Assembly: GCA_012295275.1 (NCBI GenBank)
Contig: CM022670.1
Location: 33,734,938 to 33,798,937 of the forward strand
Length of the DNA stretch: 64,000 nt
Origin: Chrysomallon squamiferum
Lineage: Eukaryota > Mollusca > Gastropoda > Neomphalida > Peltospiridae
Reading direction: 5' to 3'
A program made the translations under genes and the position numbers. The notes under the pieces are model-generated. The model had not been told where the DNA came from, ran no database searches, and saw only the letters and a list, made by a program, of their open reading frames with translations. Below, piece after piece: positions 1 to 11,977 of this stretch (its first letter is position 1; the number at the start of each line of letters is the position of its first letter).

Positions 1-176
1 AGATAGATAGATGGATGGATGGATAGATGGATGGATGGATGGAGATGGATGGATGGATGGATAGATAGATAGATATGATAGATAGATAGACAGAGATAGA
101 TAGATAGATAGATAGAGACATATAGATACATAGAGACTGATAGATAGATAGATTGATAGATGATAGAACCAAATGG

Positions 177-219
<43 letters not shown>

Positions 220-320
220 GAGATAGAGAGATAGATAGACAGACAGACAGAGAGAGAGACAGGCAGGCACATAGAGATGAATGAATAGAAGGACAGATGT
301 ATGGACAGATGAATGGAAGG
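1..320. repeat. GATA/GATG/GACA compound tetranucleotide array
   Basis: Interrupted tetranucleotide repeats of gata, gatg and gaca type run from the window edge, becoming less regular toward 320. The array is probably cut by the window start, so its true length is unknown. Confidence 0.9.
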
Positions 321-988
321 ATTAACTTTTTTACGTTATGTTATCTTATTTCACAACATTATTAATTCATCAAAAGAATTTTAATTTTTAATTGATTTCT
401 ACTTCACTACTTCGATACAACGCCCTGCCTTTAACGTCTGCTGGTGTCGTTTTATGCACAAACCGAGGTAACCCTCGTAAAAAAGGGTGGGTACGGTAAC
501 CAGATATTTATGAGACGGTAACCGTATCCCAAAACATGCAGTAATATCCCCAAGACTCGTTGTAAAACACACATTAGAAAAAAAGAAGAAAACTGAAAAA
601 CAAGAAACTGTAAGATATTAACTGTCCCTGCAGATGCCACATAAAAGGATCGTAACAAATATATTTTGAAATGAAAATTATCATAATGGATTTTAAATGC
701 CCGTCAGATTTGGAATTTAATCACTAATTTAATGGTTTTGTTGCTTTTATGTCACACGGTACAAAGTGAGTAACCTGAACAGCGCAAATTAGTTGTTTGT
801 GCGGGGTGGGTGGGTAGGCAGCAAACGTTTTTATTATTTTATTTTTGTCGGGTATGTGTGTTACATTTTATTATTTCAGTTCTTTTCTTCTCCTTTTTCT
901 TTCTTTCTTTATTTATTTATTCACTTTATTGTATTATCTTTCTTTCTTTCTTTCTTTCTTTATTTATTTTATTGTATTATTGTCACCA

Positions 989-990
<2 letters not shown>

Positions 991-1054
<64 letters not shown>
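991..1054. repeat. (ATT)n microsatellite
   Basis: About 21 uninterrupted ATT units follow a T-rich tract with ttct/tatt units (895-970). Confidence 0.95.
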
Positions 1055-1055
<1 letters not shown>

Positions 1056-1327
1056 TGGCGTTTAAAACTTGGACGATAACATCTTTAAGATCTTAAGAAG
1101 ACAGTTTAATAAGTGTGTTTTATTAAGAACATGTTGATAGTCGTGTGTAAACCATCCAGAAAAAAACTGTTTCCTTGCAGCAACACAACGAAAAAAAATC
1201 CTGCTTGTGTCCGATTTTAATGTTAACCTTAACTAAACAGCTGTTATTTCGCCCTGGAAACTGAAATCACCAACGTATGGTGTTTGTTTTTGAAAGTCTT
1301 TTGTTTTAAAAATATATATAACAACAA

Positions 1328-1590
1328 AATACATTAGAGATCTCAGGCTATAAATTCAAAACAAAGCTATTTTGTATATAAAAAAAAAATAATACAAAAA
1401 TACTTTAGAACTCTAGTAACTCAAAGAAAAAATCGATTTTTTATATATAAACTTTTTTCTTTCAAAATATTTATGAGCTTTCGCTCCATAAATTCAAAAA
1501 AGAAATGTTTTGTTTTCTTTGTATTAATATAAAACACCTTGAAGATCTCCAACTATAAATTTAAATCTGAAATGTCTTTATTACAAAATT
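1328..1590. repeat. decayed tandem repeat, about four units
   Basis: Four related segments begin near 1331, 1400, 1467 and 1535. Each carries a version of a core like tac-TTAGAGATCTC followed by CTATAAATTCAAA and then an A/T-rich spacer with tatata. The copies have diverged and differ in length, as in an old minisatellite. Found by eye; a self dot-plot would set exact borders. Confidence 0.5.
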
Positions 1591-2029
1591 CCATTCACCC
1601 GCAACAAAATTTCATGATATTTTTATAATAATTTTTGAATTATCCTTTCTTTATTTTCATTCACCCTAAAATAACTGTATTCTCCTTCTAGTTTCATTCA
1701 CCCCACAATAAATTTATTCACCACTACGTGATCCATTCACCAATTTAAAAAGTACTGCTGTTACAAAAGATGCTGAAGATGTGAGCCTGGTTCTTGGAAT
1801 ATCTGCTAAAGGCAAACATCGTTGGTTTTTGTTGACTGTATCACATGTATTTATCATTATTATGTTTAATGATTTATTGAAATCAGGTCTCCCGCTCACT
1901 GAATTAAGTCCTTTGTAAAGTAATGTTCTGAAATTTCGCAACCTTTCGGCGAAATGCCAAGCTTGCCAGCGAATACAGACAACAGAGAATTCAAATAATT
2001 TTCATTACTCGTCTTTTTCCTTCCTTTGT

Positions 2030-2225
2030 TCCGTTTCTTTTTTTTTTTTTTTTTTTTTTGTATTTTCGTTTTTTTTTTTTTTTTTTTTTTTTTTTTCATT
2101 TCATTTATTTCTTTTTTTTTTTCTTTTTTTTTTTTCTTTTATTTGTTTATTATTATTTGTGTTTTGTTGTTTTGTGGATGTTGTTGTTTTTTGTTGTTTT
2201 GGGGTTTTTTTATCTTTTTTTAAAG
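2030..2225. repeat. long T-rich low-complexity tract
   Basis: Runs of T broken by single C, A or G bases; the reverse strand reads as poly-K. No coding meaning. Confidence 0.9.
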
Positions 2226-2573
2226 ATGTCACGTAAATAGCAAATTTTAAGAGGATTGGAATCTTTGTTCGATTTAACATTTAAAATTTAATATTGACCT
2301 TTTGTATTTCTAAGTCTTTGCAATAAAGCAATAGAAAAGATTCTGTAATATGTGACGATATGAAACCATTAAATTCTTTATTAGTGTACGAAACAATGTC
2401 TTAATTAATTTTATATAATAAATATATAGAAAGTGATAATGACAAGTATACAGACAGACACACAGTGTAGAGAAATACATATGATCTGACAGAAGGACAG
2501 ACAAAAAAGTTAAGATCAAATTTGAAATTCGGATTGTTAGAAAATCACAAATTATTTAAACTAATAAATAAAA

Positions 2574-2624
2574 TAACAACAACAACAACAACAGCAAGAA
2601 GAAGAAAATGAAGAAGAAGAAGAA
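2574..2624. repeat. (AAC)n / (GAA)n compound microsatellite
   Basis: Short AAC run followed by interrupted GAA/GAAGAA units. Confidence 0.85.
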
Positions 2625-3210
2625 TTGCTCAGAAATGCAAAACAAAATGTCAGGACTCATAAAAAGTGTAGCGTCGATTTTCCAGTGCTAGAAGTTGGTT
2701 ACTTCTACGGAATGTGTAAAGTCATGTTTAAGAAAATAATATAAAAATAAAAGGTTTATTTATTTTTTTTTATTTTTAATATAATCTGATATGACCCAAC
2801 ACTTTATACACCTGTGGTAATCAGTAGAAATTTTAACTTAGAGTGTCTGGTAAACAGCATAGATAGGTATGATCTTTATTACTGTATACACGAGAAAGAA
2901 AAAAAAGCCGTTGAAAATCCATATTATTTGACCTTTCACAAAACAAACAAAAACACTGCGAGTAGGTGTTTATAACAAATTTATTTAAGCTTCACGGTCT
3001 GAATGTTAAGTATACTGTTTTATGTGCAATTTGTTTTAATCAATGCACAGAGACAATCATTTTTAAATCAATCATTTAAAAAGATCGTGATGCTGTCATT
3101 TTCTGTAAAGGTTCCGTTAGAAGCACAAAAGACACAGAACAGTTTGAAATGAACTTGTATTTTGTTAATGTCGGATTTAAAGAAGCTAAACAGTGGTGCT
3201 ATTGTTGTTG

Positions 3211-3617
3211 GTAGCAGTATCATCTCACCAGTACTATACATGTTACTAGACAAACGACTACGACAACAGCAATAACTCGAACTTTTACTATTGCAGCAAC
3301 TAGCATTGCTTATGCTACTCTACTATAACTACTACAACTACTACTACTACTACTACTTCTGTTACAATACTGTTACTGTTACTAATACTACTTCACCAAT
3401 GTTTTTATCGTTACTGGTAGTATTACCATAACTATTACTAATAAACCTGTTACTGTCACTAATACCATCTCACCAACGTATAAAACAAAAAGGCTTATGT
3501 AGCATCTGTAATAGCATTACTCGTAATTGCTTCTACCACTGTCAGTACGACACCTGCAGCTACTACTACCAGCACAACACAAACTGCCATGGTCACTAAT
3601 ATCATCTCACTAACGTT
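3211..3617. repeat. degenerate tandem repeat with ATCTCACCA core
   Basis: A motif close to ACTAATAYCATCTCACCAACG recurs near 3215-3235, 3380-3401, 3455-3479 and 3594-3615, joined by CTA/CTG-rich trinucleotide-like sequence (ctactact, gttactgtt). It looks like a decayed minisatellite derived from a trinucleotide array. Confidence 0.5.
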
Positions 3618-3966
3618 ATTGCTACTACAGTAAATATACGTAATATATAACTGTTGTTACGTAACAGACAATAAAACTGTTTAAAACTAATGATGCAGTC
3701 ATCAATGATTTTATTCTCCAAAATTGTGTTAAAACAGTATCCTTTCGAAACGAAAGAATCCCGTTGCCAAATGAAAAACAAAACACGAAGTATTAATATT
3801 GTCCAATATGTAAAATAATCGTTATTAATGTAGATGGTTATACAGGAGCGGACCTATTATGAAACTAACGAAGCTTTGGCTGCAAGGCCCCTAAACTAGA
3901 AGAGGTCCCAAAGGTGACGTTAGTCCACAATGCTTCAGAATGCCGTGGTTAAACTTTAAAAACAAA

Positions 3967-4072
<106 letters not shown>

Positions 4073-7000
4073 AGATCTGTCATGTAACATGCCCGCTGAA
4101 GAAGATAATAGTGATTCCTAAAGACCTCCTTTCTGGCCTCCATGATAATTCAAGCTCAGCCACTGCAGCTACACAAAGACTTTTGGATGGTTAAAATAAA
4201 GAACTGTCTGAAGCTGTACTTTTAAATTTAATATCAGCTGTCCTGCTTACTAAAGAACTGATATTAATATTGCGTAAGAGACTCTTTTTGTACGTAATTG
4301 TAAATCGTTTGCGAGAACGTCTTTAATTGCAGTCTGATGCTTTCGTTTGTCCGGGTTTTTATTCTTTATATATATTCATTATGGAACTATTTCAAGTCGA
4401 AAATCATGCATGGTACATTTAGTGATTTGTTCGGGAAGAAGTCGGGCGCGAGGAACTGTGCCGTAATTAATGCTACAATTAATGCTCTGGAGACGTGCGA
4501 ATGTATCGTTCATTTATCTATTAACAATCGCTGTCCAAAGTCGATTTGCGTAGGTACGTAAAAATGCAGTAATAAATGGCAGAATTAATATATTGTAAAT
4601 TGGCTTTTCCGTCTAGGTTACGTTTTTTTTTCTTCTTTTCTTTTCTTTTTTTTTTCTTTCTTTTTTTTTCTTTTTTCTTTTTTATTTCTTTGCAGCTGTT
4701 TTTAACAGCAGTATATTAAATTTTGTAAATATCGTTGTACATATATTTTGCATTATTTAGTGTCGAAGCATTAATTTAGGAAAATTAAGTTTACATATTT
4801 GTTTTGGGTTTGTTTATTTGGTTTTAAGGAGGGTTTCGAGGTTGTTTTGTTGTTGCTGTTGTTGTTGTTGTTGTTTTTATTATTTTATTGTTGTTGTTAT
4901 TATTTTAACTCTAGAATGAGTTTATCTGATTTTCAATGTTATGACACGTTGCTGTACTATAACTGGGTGTCCTGATGATCTGTCACTGAACAACACCTTT
5001 GAAGAAGATAACCATGGTTACTCAGACCGAATTGCTGGTCACGAAGGTCCACAAAAACGTATGTCCACCACTGTCAAAGCTGTTAGTCCAGAACTGATGT
5101 TGCAGTTGTGGTATGGTCTTATTGCTTCACTGAAACTGATACAAAAACTCAATGACATTTTTCAGTCTTCGTCGTTTTTTACATAACACAAAACGTCTGA
5201 AAGTTCAGTCATTTTATACACTGGAATTAACGACTGTTATGTGACCTTAAATTTTTTCGTTCTCTTTTTCATCCAATTTTTTTTTTTTTATTTATTTTTT
5301 TTTTTATCTTAATTTTAGTTTTATTGCCTCTAAAATAACAGTGGAGGGTTGAAAGAGTGAGGTATTAATTATTATGTGTCTCTTTTTTCATTTTGTCTTT
5401 ATCCTTTTTTCTTCTTTTTTTTTTGCTAATATTATACTCTGTTTAAAGTCAAACCTTTGCACTTTTTTCTCGGAAGACCACCGACGTGGCAAATATAAAT
5501 AATTTCTTCTGTCGCTGATTTCGTAACAGATTAACTTTATCTCTACCGTGGATTATGAAAGGTCATCCAGGAATTGCGATAAAATCGACTAGTCGAGTTG
5601 AAATCCACTGACGAGAAACCTAACGCGATGGAACTTCGTGTTCTTCCACATTATGAATTACCACCGCACTGGAGAGATTCACACGCACGTTATAATGTTA
5701 GATTGTAGAAAACTGAGAATAGCTTTTATTGTTATTTTGGTTAAATATATTTCTTTATTTTTGCCCATTCTTTTTTATTATCAGGTTTCGGGGGTTTCGT
5801 TTTATTTTTGTTTTATTTATATATATATATTTTTTTTTTCTTTGTTGTTGTTTTTTGGAGTATTTTTTTTGTTCGGGATCTGAAGTGTTTTTTGTTTGTT
5901 TGTTTCTCTTTGCTGGTTTGAAATTTTTTTATGTCATGGGGGTGAGTGTTTTCTTTAACAACTGAAGTGCATTTTATGGAACATAAAAATTTATATACAT
6001 TTTTTAATAATATATCACATTTCGTTAACATAAGACTTGGTTCCTCTTTTATTTATTGTTTCCATTATGACAATGAAATGTGGGTGTTTTTTATGGGTTA
6101 TAAATTAAAAAGAGTTTTCAGACTTTGATATCTGACAAATACCTGCTAGAATTCATGACAACTCGGACAGATTTTTTTTTTTTTAATTTTTTTTTTTTTT
6201 TTTTTTTTTTTTAAACAAATTGTAATTTGTTTTCTTTTGTTGTTTTTTGGGGGTTGATTTTTAATTTATCTTTTTAAAAGAGCAAATCTTTGAGATTTGA
6301 AATTTTTTTTTTTTTTTTTTTTAAACTATAAAATGAGTTCAAGTCTTTAATATCTTAAATGGAGGTTGCTTCTAAAATGCACCATGCCGTGAGAGAGAGG
6401 ATGTGTGTATTTGTGCGTACCTGTGCGTGAGCGCTCATATGTGTTTCTTTAAACTCTAGATACTCAATCATTTTGTTGTAGTTTTGTTGGAGTGAGTGAA
6501 TTAGTTAGAGGATGTTATTATTATTATTATTTTTTTTTTTTTTTTTGTTGATTTGATGGTAAAAGGATTCATAAAAGATTTATCTTCATATCTTTTATTT
6601 ATGTCTTTTTAAAATTCTGTGACATAAATCAAAATACAGATCTGGGTAGGAACAAACCGTTACACTTTCTCTTCTCATGTCAGAATGACAGATTTTTGCA
6701 ATGGGCACATTATTATTATTTTCATTTCTATTGCTTTAAAGTATATTTTATCCCCTAAATGATTTCAGTCGTGTGTTTAAAAGAAAAATCCTGGATCAGA
6801 TCATTAAAGGGCATTCTCCTCATGCGACTGGTGACATTGACTAATCGCAATGTATTAAATCGCACCGAAAGAACTGGTAACACCAAAAATCGTTTCACAA
6901 ATCAAAATCACGCAGTGAGATCCTCCATATCTGATTATTAAACAAGTGTTTCATATTCACGTCATTTTGACAACCCTCTTGATCTTTTTCCATCTGCAGC

Positions 7001-8002
7001 CATTGCTCTCGCAATTCATTTATTACAATATCTTGGTTCGTGTTTTCCAAATACTGGGTAGGTGCATGTAAAAACATCCTTAATGCTATTTTGTAAAAGT
7101 AACTCCTCTTTGACAGCTAATATGAGTTAATATTTAAAACTCTGAAGGTGAAATGAAATATTCATGTAACAATTATGTCATACAGAACTGTTTGCAATAA
7201 ACAAATCAATAATGAAAACAAATTATTAAAGGTAATATAAAGTTGTTGAACTTAATAAAATATTTAGTAATTGCTTCATAAGAAATTAGCTGAGGATTTG
7301 AATCATTTGTAATAGACGGGGGCGCAGAAATGCTGATACATATATATATATGTTGGTATATATATATATATTTCAAATGGCGTCGGCGTTAAACGTTTGA
7401 TGTGTATTTCTTTAGTAAAAATATAATGCAGACACGTAGTTATAAAAGATACAGCAATGGGGGTAAAATTATAACTAGAACACACACAGCTGTAATTGAA
7501 GTTGAATCATTTAAAAAAAAACGTTCGATGTTCTAGACATTCTCTGTCAACTATAATGATTACGAAAACATTTAAACATCGATATTTTAAAATTATAATA
7601 ATATATACCCAGCCATTTTTACCCAGAAATTTCCTGTACCGTGAACAGATGTGAAATCATCGTTATAACATAACTTTTAAATACTGATATTTTGAAATTT
7701 ACTATTCTTTGTTTTGATACCATGCGAAGACTAATTTGTCAGTCGTAATACATTGCTTTGTTCGATAAATGAAATCATTTGCTAGTTGACATTACGAGTA
7801 AGTAATATTGATAATCATCGAACTAAGCAGTGATACAAGATACTGCGATAGATCGCCAAACTCCAGTGATAAATAACAGCTTCATCTTTTGACCCAGACA
7901 GTTTGATTGGCTCTAAGACATTTGTGAAGAGCCGGCGAAACACGTGGGTGGTAATTTAATTAGAATCGTTTATTTATATTAAAAATAAAATAAAACATGT
8001 CT

Positions 8003-8640
8003 TACGTATGTATGTATGTGCTTATGTGTATATATGTATGTATGCAATAGGTATGTATGTATGTTAGTGTGTGTGTATGTATGTATCTATGTATGTATGC
8101 ATGGATGCAATATGTATGTATGCAAGTACATTCGAACATAACAGAATATGACCCCGGAGACAACAACCGGAGACATTGTGACATAAAATAAATATTCTGG
8201 GTTCGTATTCTGTTACGGACGTATGTACTTACATACATACATATTGCATACATGCATGCATACATAGATACAGATACATACATAGATACAGATACATACA
8301 TACATACATACATACAGATATACAGATACGTACATACATACATATATACATACATACATAGACACAGATACGTACATAGATACAGATACGTACGTACATA
8401 CATACATACATAGATACATAGATACATAGATACATACATAGATACAGATACGTACGTACATACATACATACATAGATACATAGATACAGATACATACATA
8501 GATATACATACGTACGTACACACATACATACATACATAGATACAGATACGTACGTACATACATACATACATACATAGATACAGATACGTACGTACATACA
8601 TACATACATAGATACAGATACGTACGTACATACATACATG
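8003..8640. repeat. snap-back inverted repeat with tetranucleotide arms
   Basis: The left arm is rich in tatg/atgt units (8003-8137), the right arm in taca/gata/gtac units (8214-8640). The inner non-repetitive parts also pair: GTCATATTCTGTT-like sequence around 8140-8153 matches TTCGTATTCTGTT at 8201-8214 on the other strand, and gcaatatgtatgtatg at 8107-8122 matches its complement at 8233-8250. The central spacer (8155-8193) is unique. The right arm holds a higher-order unit built on gatacagatacgtacgtaca. Confidence 0.65.
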
Positions 8641-9161
8641 TGTGTGTGTGTGTGTGTGTGTCTTTTGGGGGTTAACTGTTGCTGTTGTTGTTTGTTTGGT
8701 TTTTTGTTGTTGTTATCTTACGTTCATTTAATTTTTTTTAATATATAATTTTAATATTATTATGTTTTCCTATTTTGCTCACTCAGTTTGTTAGTAATAC
8801 GGTTACAAATACGCCTGAAAAAAAGAAAAAAAAAAAAAAGTCTCTACAGCTGCATAACTTCAATTTCATGAATACCAAGACGTAACTTACACCCGACTGT
8901 TACAAAATATGTTACACGTTATCAGGTTAACACATACGGTTGAAGTTTCACCATTCATGCAGACATCCAATTCTTTATTCCCATCCCTTCACCTTTTTTC
9001 TTCCACCCTTTTTTCTTATTCTGTTTAACCTTCGCCTTAGAGCTTGATTCAAATTAACACAAGGAGTCGTCACCATTACAACCAACGAGTGAAGCAGATA
9101 ATTTGTGTGAAACATCTGTCTAAGGGGGTCAAAAACAAACGAAAAAAAATAAAATACGAAA

Positions 9162-9240
9162 TAAAACAAAATAAAATAGAATAGAATAAAATAAAATAAA
9201 ATAAAATAAAATAAAATAAAATAAAATAAAATAAAATAAA
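9162..9240. repeat. (AAAAT)n pentanucleotide array
   Basis: About 15 units of ataaa/aaaat with a few early interruptions. Confidence 0.95.
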
Positions 9241-9294
9241 CCAGCTTTCTGAAGTTACAGTCAGAGGTAGATATAATATTCTCTGTAGAGGTTT

Positions 9295-9540
9295 TAGTTT
9301 TTGCCGTCTGGTCGTCTGGTCGACTTTCGCGCCTTTGTCGTCGACAGGTGCACAAACTGGGTAAACCTAGCCGAGATTTGAGAACGAGAAAGACAACCCA
9401 GACGCGAAAACCAGCACGCTATTCAGTGAAAAGAGGTGACGGGGATGTCGGAGGATGCACCCTCCACACGCCACGTACCAGCTAATCCTGGTGATAACCG
9501 AGAAGTCATCCGTCATCACGAACTAATCCGAGAGGTAGAT
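9295..9540. other. GC-richer island with predicted secondary structure
   Basis: A block of about 245 bases with many CpGs inside very AT-rich DNA. It contains two perfect 5-bp hairpins (GGAGG 9450-9454 with CCTCC 9461-9465; ACCAG 9477-9481 with CTGGT 9488-9492), both enclosed by partly pairing flanks (9436-9447 with 9507-9519). I see no tRNA A/B box pair and no reading frame of note. It may be a SINE, a promoter/CpG-rich element or a structured RNA. Confidence 0.35.
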
Positions 9541-9799
9541 GCAGACAATTCATTACGGATCAGCTGGTGCGTTTTATTTTGTCATTAGCGTCAAATCAAA
9601 GCGTCATATATTAGGGTTCTTTTTTCATCCGTTCATCCGTCCGTTACATTATCTCATCTTCCAACACATCTGTGTATTATCTCTCTGTGTGTCCTTGGTT
9701 TATCAGAAGTATATCTTTCTAGAATTTTCTAAACTAAAAGTTTATGAAATGCTTTTTTTGTTGTTGTTTCGTTGGATTTTTTTTTTTTTTTTTTCTTTT

Positions 9800-9851
9800 C
9801 ATTTTGTTGTTGTTGTTATTATTAATATTATTATTATTTTTTTTATTATTA

Positions 9852-9894
<43 letters not shown>

Positions 9895-9895
9895 T
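9800..9895. repeat. (TTG)/(ATT)n microsatellite
   Basis: TTG units grade into ATT units, ending near 9892. Confidence 0.9.
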
Positions 9896-10659
9896 ATAAT
9901 GAAATATCTTTTCTTTCTTCTGGCATTTGTTTCCAACATTATAAAAAGAAAGAAAAATAAATCATCTCAGTTAAAAATAATCGACAAACAAATTTCTTAT
10001 TACATTTATTAGTTGTACTGTCAACGATTTTAGGGTATATATTTAATAATCTGAACTGATATAAATTACTGTAAGAATTGAAGAAATGTTTGTAATTATG
10101 TTAAATGAACGACACACTCGCAATACTTGTAATTAAAAGATGTTGTATTATCATATCTCGTTCAAACAATGACAGAGGAAACCTGATGCCGTCATGCGAT
10201 GGGCTACTGTTTTTTATTTTAGCAGCAAGTGACTTTAATACGCACCTTCTCATAAACTGTGTCATTCGTGTGGTTAGTTCGATGATCCAGCACTCTTGCT
10301 TCGTGTACATTGATATCTGAACAACATCTTGGTACCCACATTACTGGATTCCATAAAGCAAATTATTGTTGCTGTAAAATAAACGTTTAACAAAAACTGT
10401 AATAGAGTAGCAAATTGTTTGATTGAACTTGGAAAAAGCTTCCTTCTTTGAAGCTGGATATATTTAATTAGCTAACATAACAAAACAAAACAAAAAAGAA
10501 TCTAGTAGTGATTGTACTTTATTGCGATGATATTTATTTTATTTTTATTTTTTTATTCTTCTTCCTTCCTTTATTTTTTCTACAATGAAAGCCATTTTAT
10601 TTCTTTTATTTCTCAAGATAGATTTGAATCAGTTATTTTACTGAAGTTGCAATTAATAT

Positions 10660-11040
10660 TGGATTCTATGTTGTAAATCCATCTGGACTTTCAACTGTAA
10701 AATTTCTTTCGATTTTATTTCAAATGATTTTGAATTTTTGCATTCAAATCTTTCCGGACTTCCAGTGTAAATTATTATGCACTTTCAGTTTAAATCTTAC
10801 TGAACTTCAAACTGTAAATTATTGTGGATAAACTGTACAAGTGTAGTGGGCTGACAGTTCAAATCGTTCTGACATTTCAGCATGGATTTTCAGTTCAAAT
10901 TATTCTGAACTTCTAAGTTTAAATAATTAAAAACACTGTAAAATTGCATTAGACTTTCAGTTCAGGTCTTTCTTAATTTCTAGATTTTCAAATCATTTTC
11001 AAATCATCTGAAATTTAAGTATATAACTTTTCTGAATGCA
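10660..11040. repeat. decayed minisatellite with GGACTTTCAGTTYAAATC-like unit
   Basis: At least eight imperfect copies of a unit of roughly 35-45 bases, with the two half-cores ACTTTCAGTTCAAAT and TTCTGAACTTC, occur in head-to-tail order (for example near 10684, 10756, 10783, 10805, 10850, 10892, 10955). Copies are diverged, so the array is old. Confidence 0.55.
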
Positions 11041-11920
11041 GAATAGATATATTTTGGATATGACTTTGACAATTTTGATGAAAGAATTTTAATATTTAAT
11101 TAATCAGTAAACCTGACAATAATTTTTTTTAAAGTTAATAATGATAATTTTCTTACTATGTCATTCAGCTACTTACATTGGTTCCTTCTCAAAATTCATT
11201 TTAGTCATCATTTTATAATTTCATTATGTCCATTAATAACAGATTAATGCTGATATATTTTATTGACGATCCCAGCCAGAATTAACATTTCTCGTTCCAG
11301 CCAGTGATATACGGCTGACAGTTTGAATACTCCAAGGTGTCTTTTAAAAGCAAATATGCATCAAAAAGACATTTTGACAGTAATCCTTATTTTTAGCCTG
11401 CAGAGTTCGTTACGGTCATATATTCTTATATTTTAGATTCTTATCATTTTAAAAATATATACAGTTTTCTAAGACGTCAGATGTTTTTCTTCTGTTTCAT
11501 TAATCCAGATTTTATACTAAAACAAATCCTTTCAGCAAATGGTACTTTAAAGTACAGCAATTTTTTGCTGATGTGATAATTACGTATTTTATTTTGTATA
11601 GAAAATCATTTCTAAAGTACATCAATTAAATCCGTTGTCTGACTTCGCTTTGAAAGTCACAGCCCATCTTAAAGTGTAATTATCATCATTTTTACAAATT
11701 GCTCATTTTTTATAATTCATACCGTCGTCGTCTTTTCCAAGTACTCTTCAAAACGTAATCCATCCATTTGTCTGTTACACTAAAAAATAGAATTTTCATT
11801 AAATTATGAATGTTCCCATCTATCATTCTAACATCGCAAATTCAAAATATTGTTCTTTGTGACCCAGCTATTCGTAAATTATGACACATAACAATTTAAA
11901 ATGATTATTATGGTGATGAC

Positions 11921-11922
<2 letters not shown>

Positions 11923-11970
<48 letters not shown>

Positions 11971-11977
11971 TGATGAT
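11923..11977. repeat. (AAT)n(GAT)n microsatellite
   Basis: About 15 AAT units followed by GATGATGATG. Confidence 0.95.

Noticed and set aside
4941-5186. Coding-like 81-codon plus-strand frame with even composition
   Set aside because: Starts with ATG and lacks repeats, but I recognise no domain and no splice signals or poly(A) context; too weak to call a gene.
8002-8639. Open frames of 136-209 codons on the minus strand
   Set aside because: They are translations of tetranucleotide repeats (YVCM/YLC patterns) overlapping in all three frames.
9295-9540. tRNA gene in the GC-rich island
   Set aside because: Hairpins are present, but the stem lengths and the A and B box sequences of a tRNA cannot be placed.
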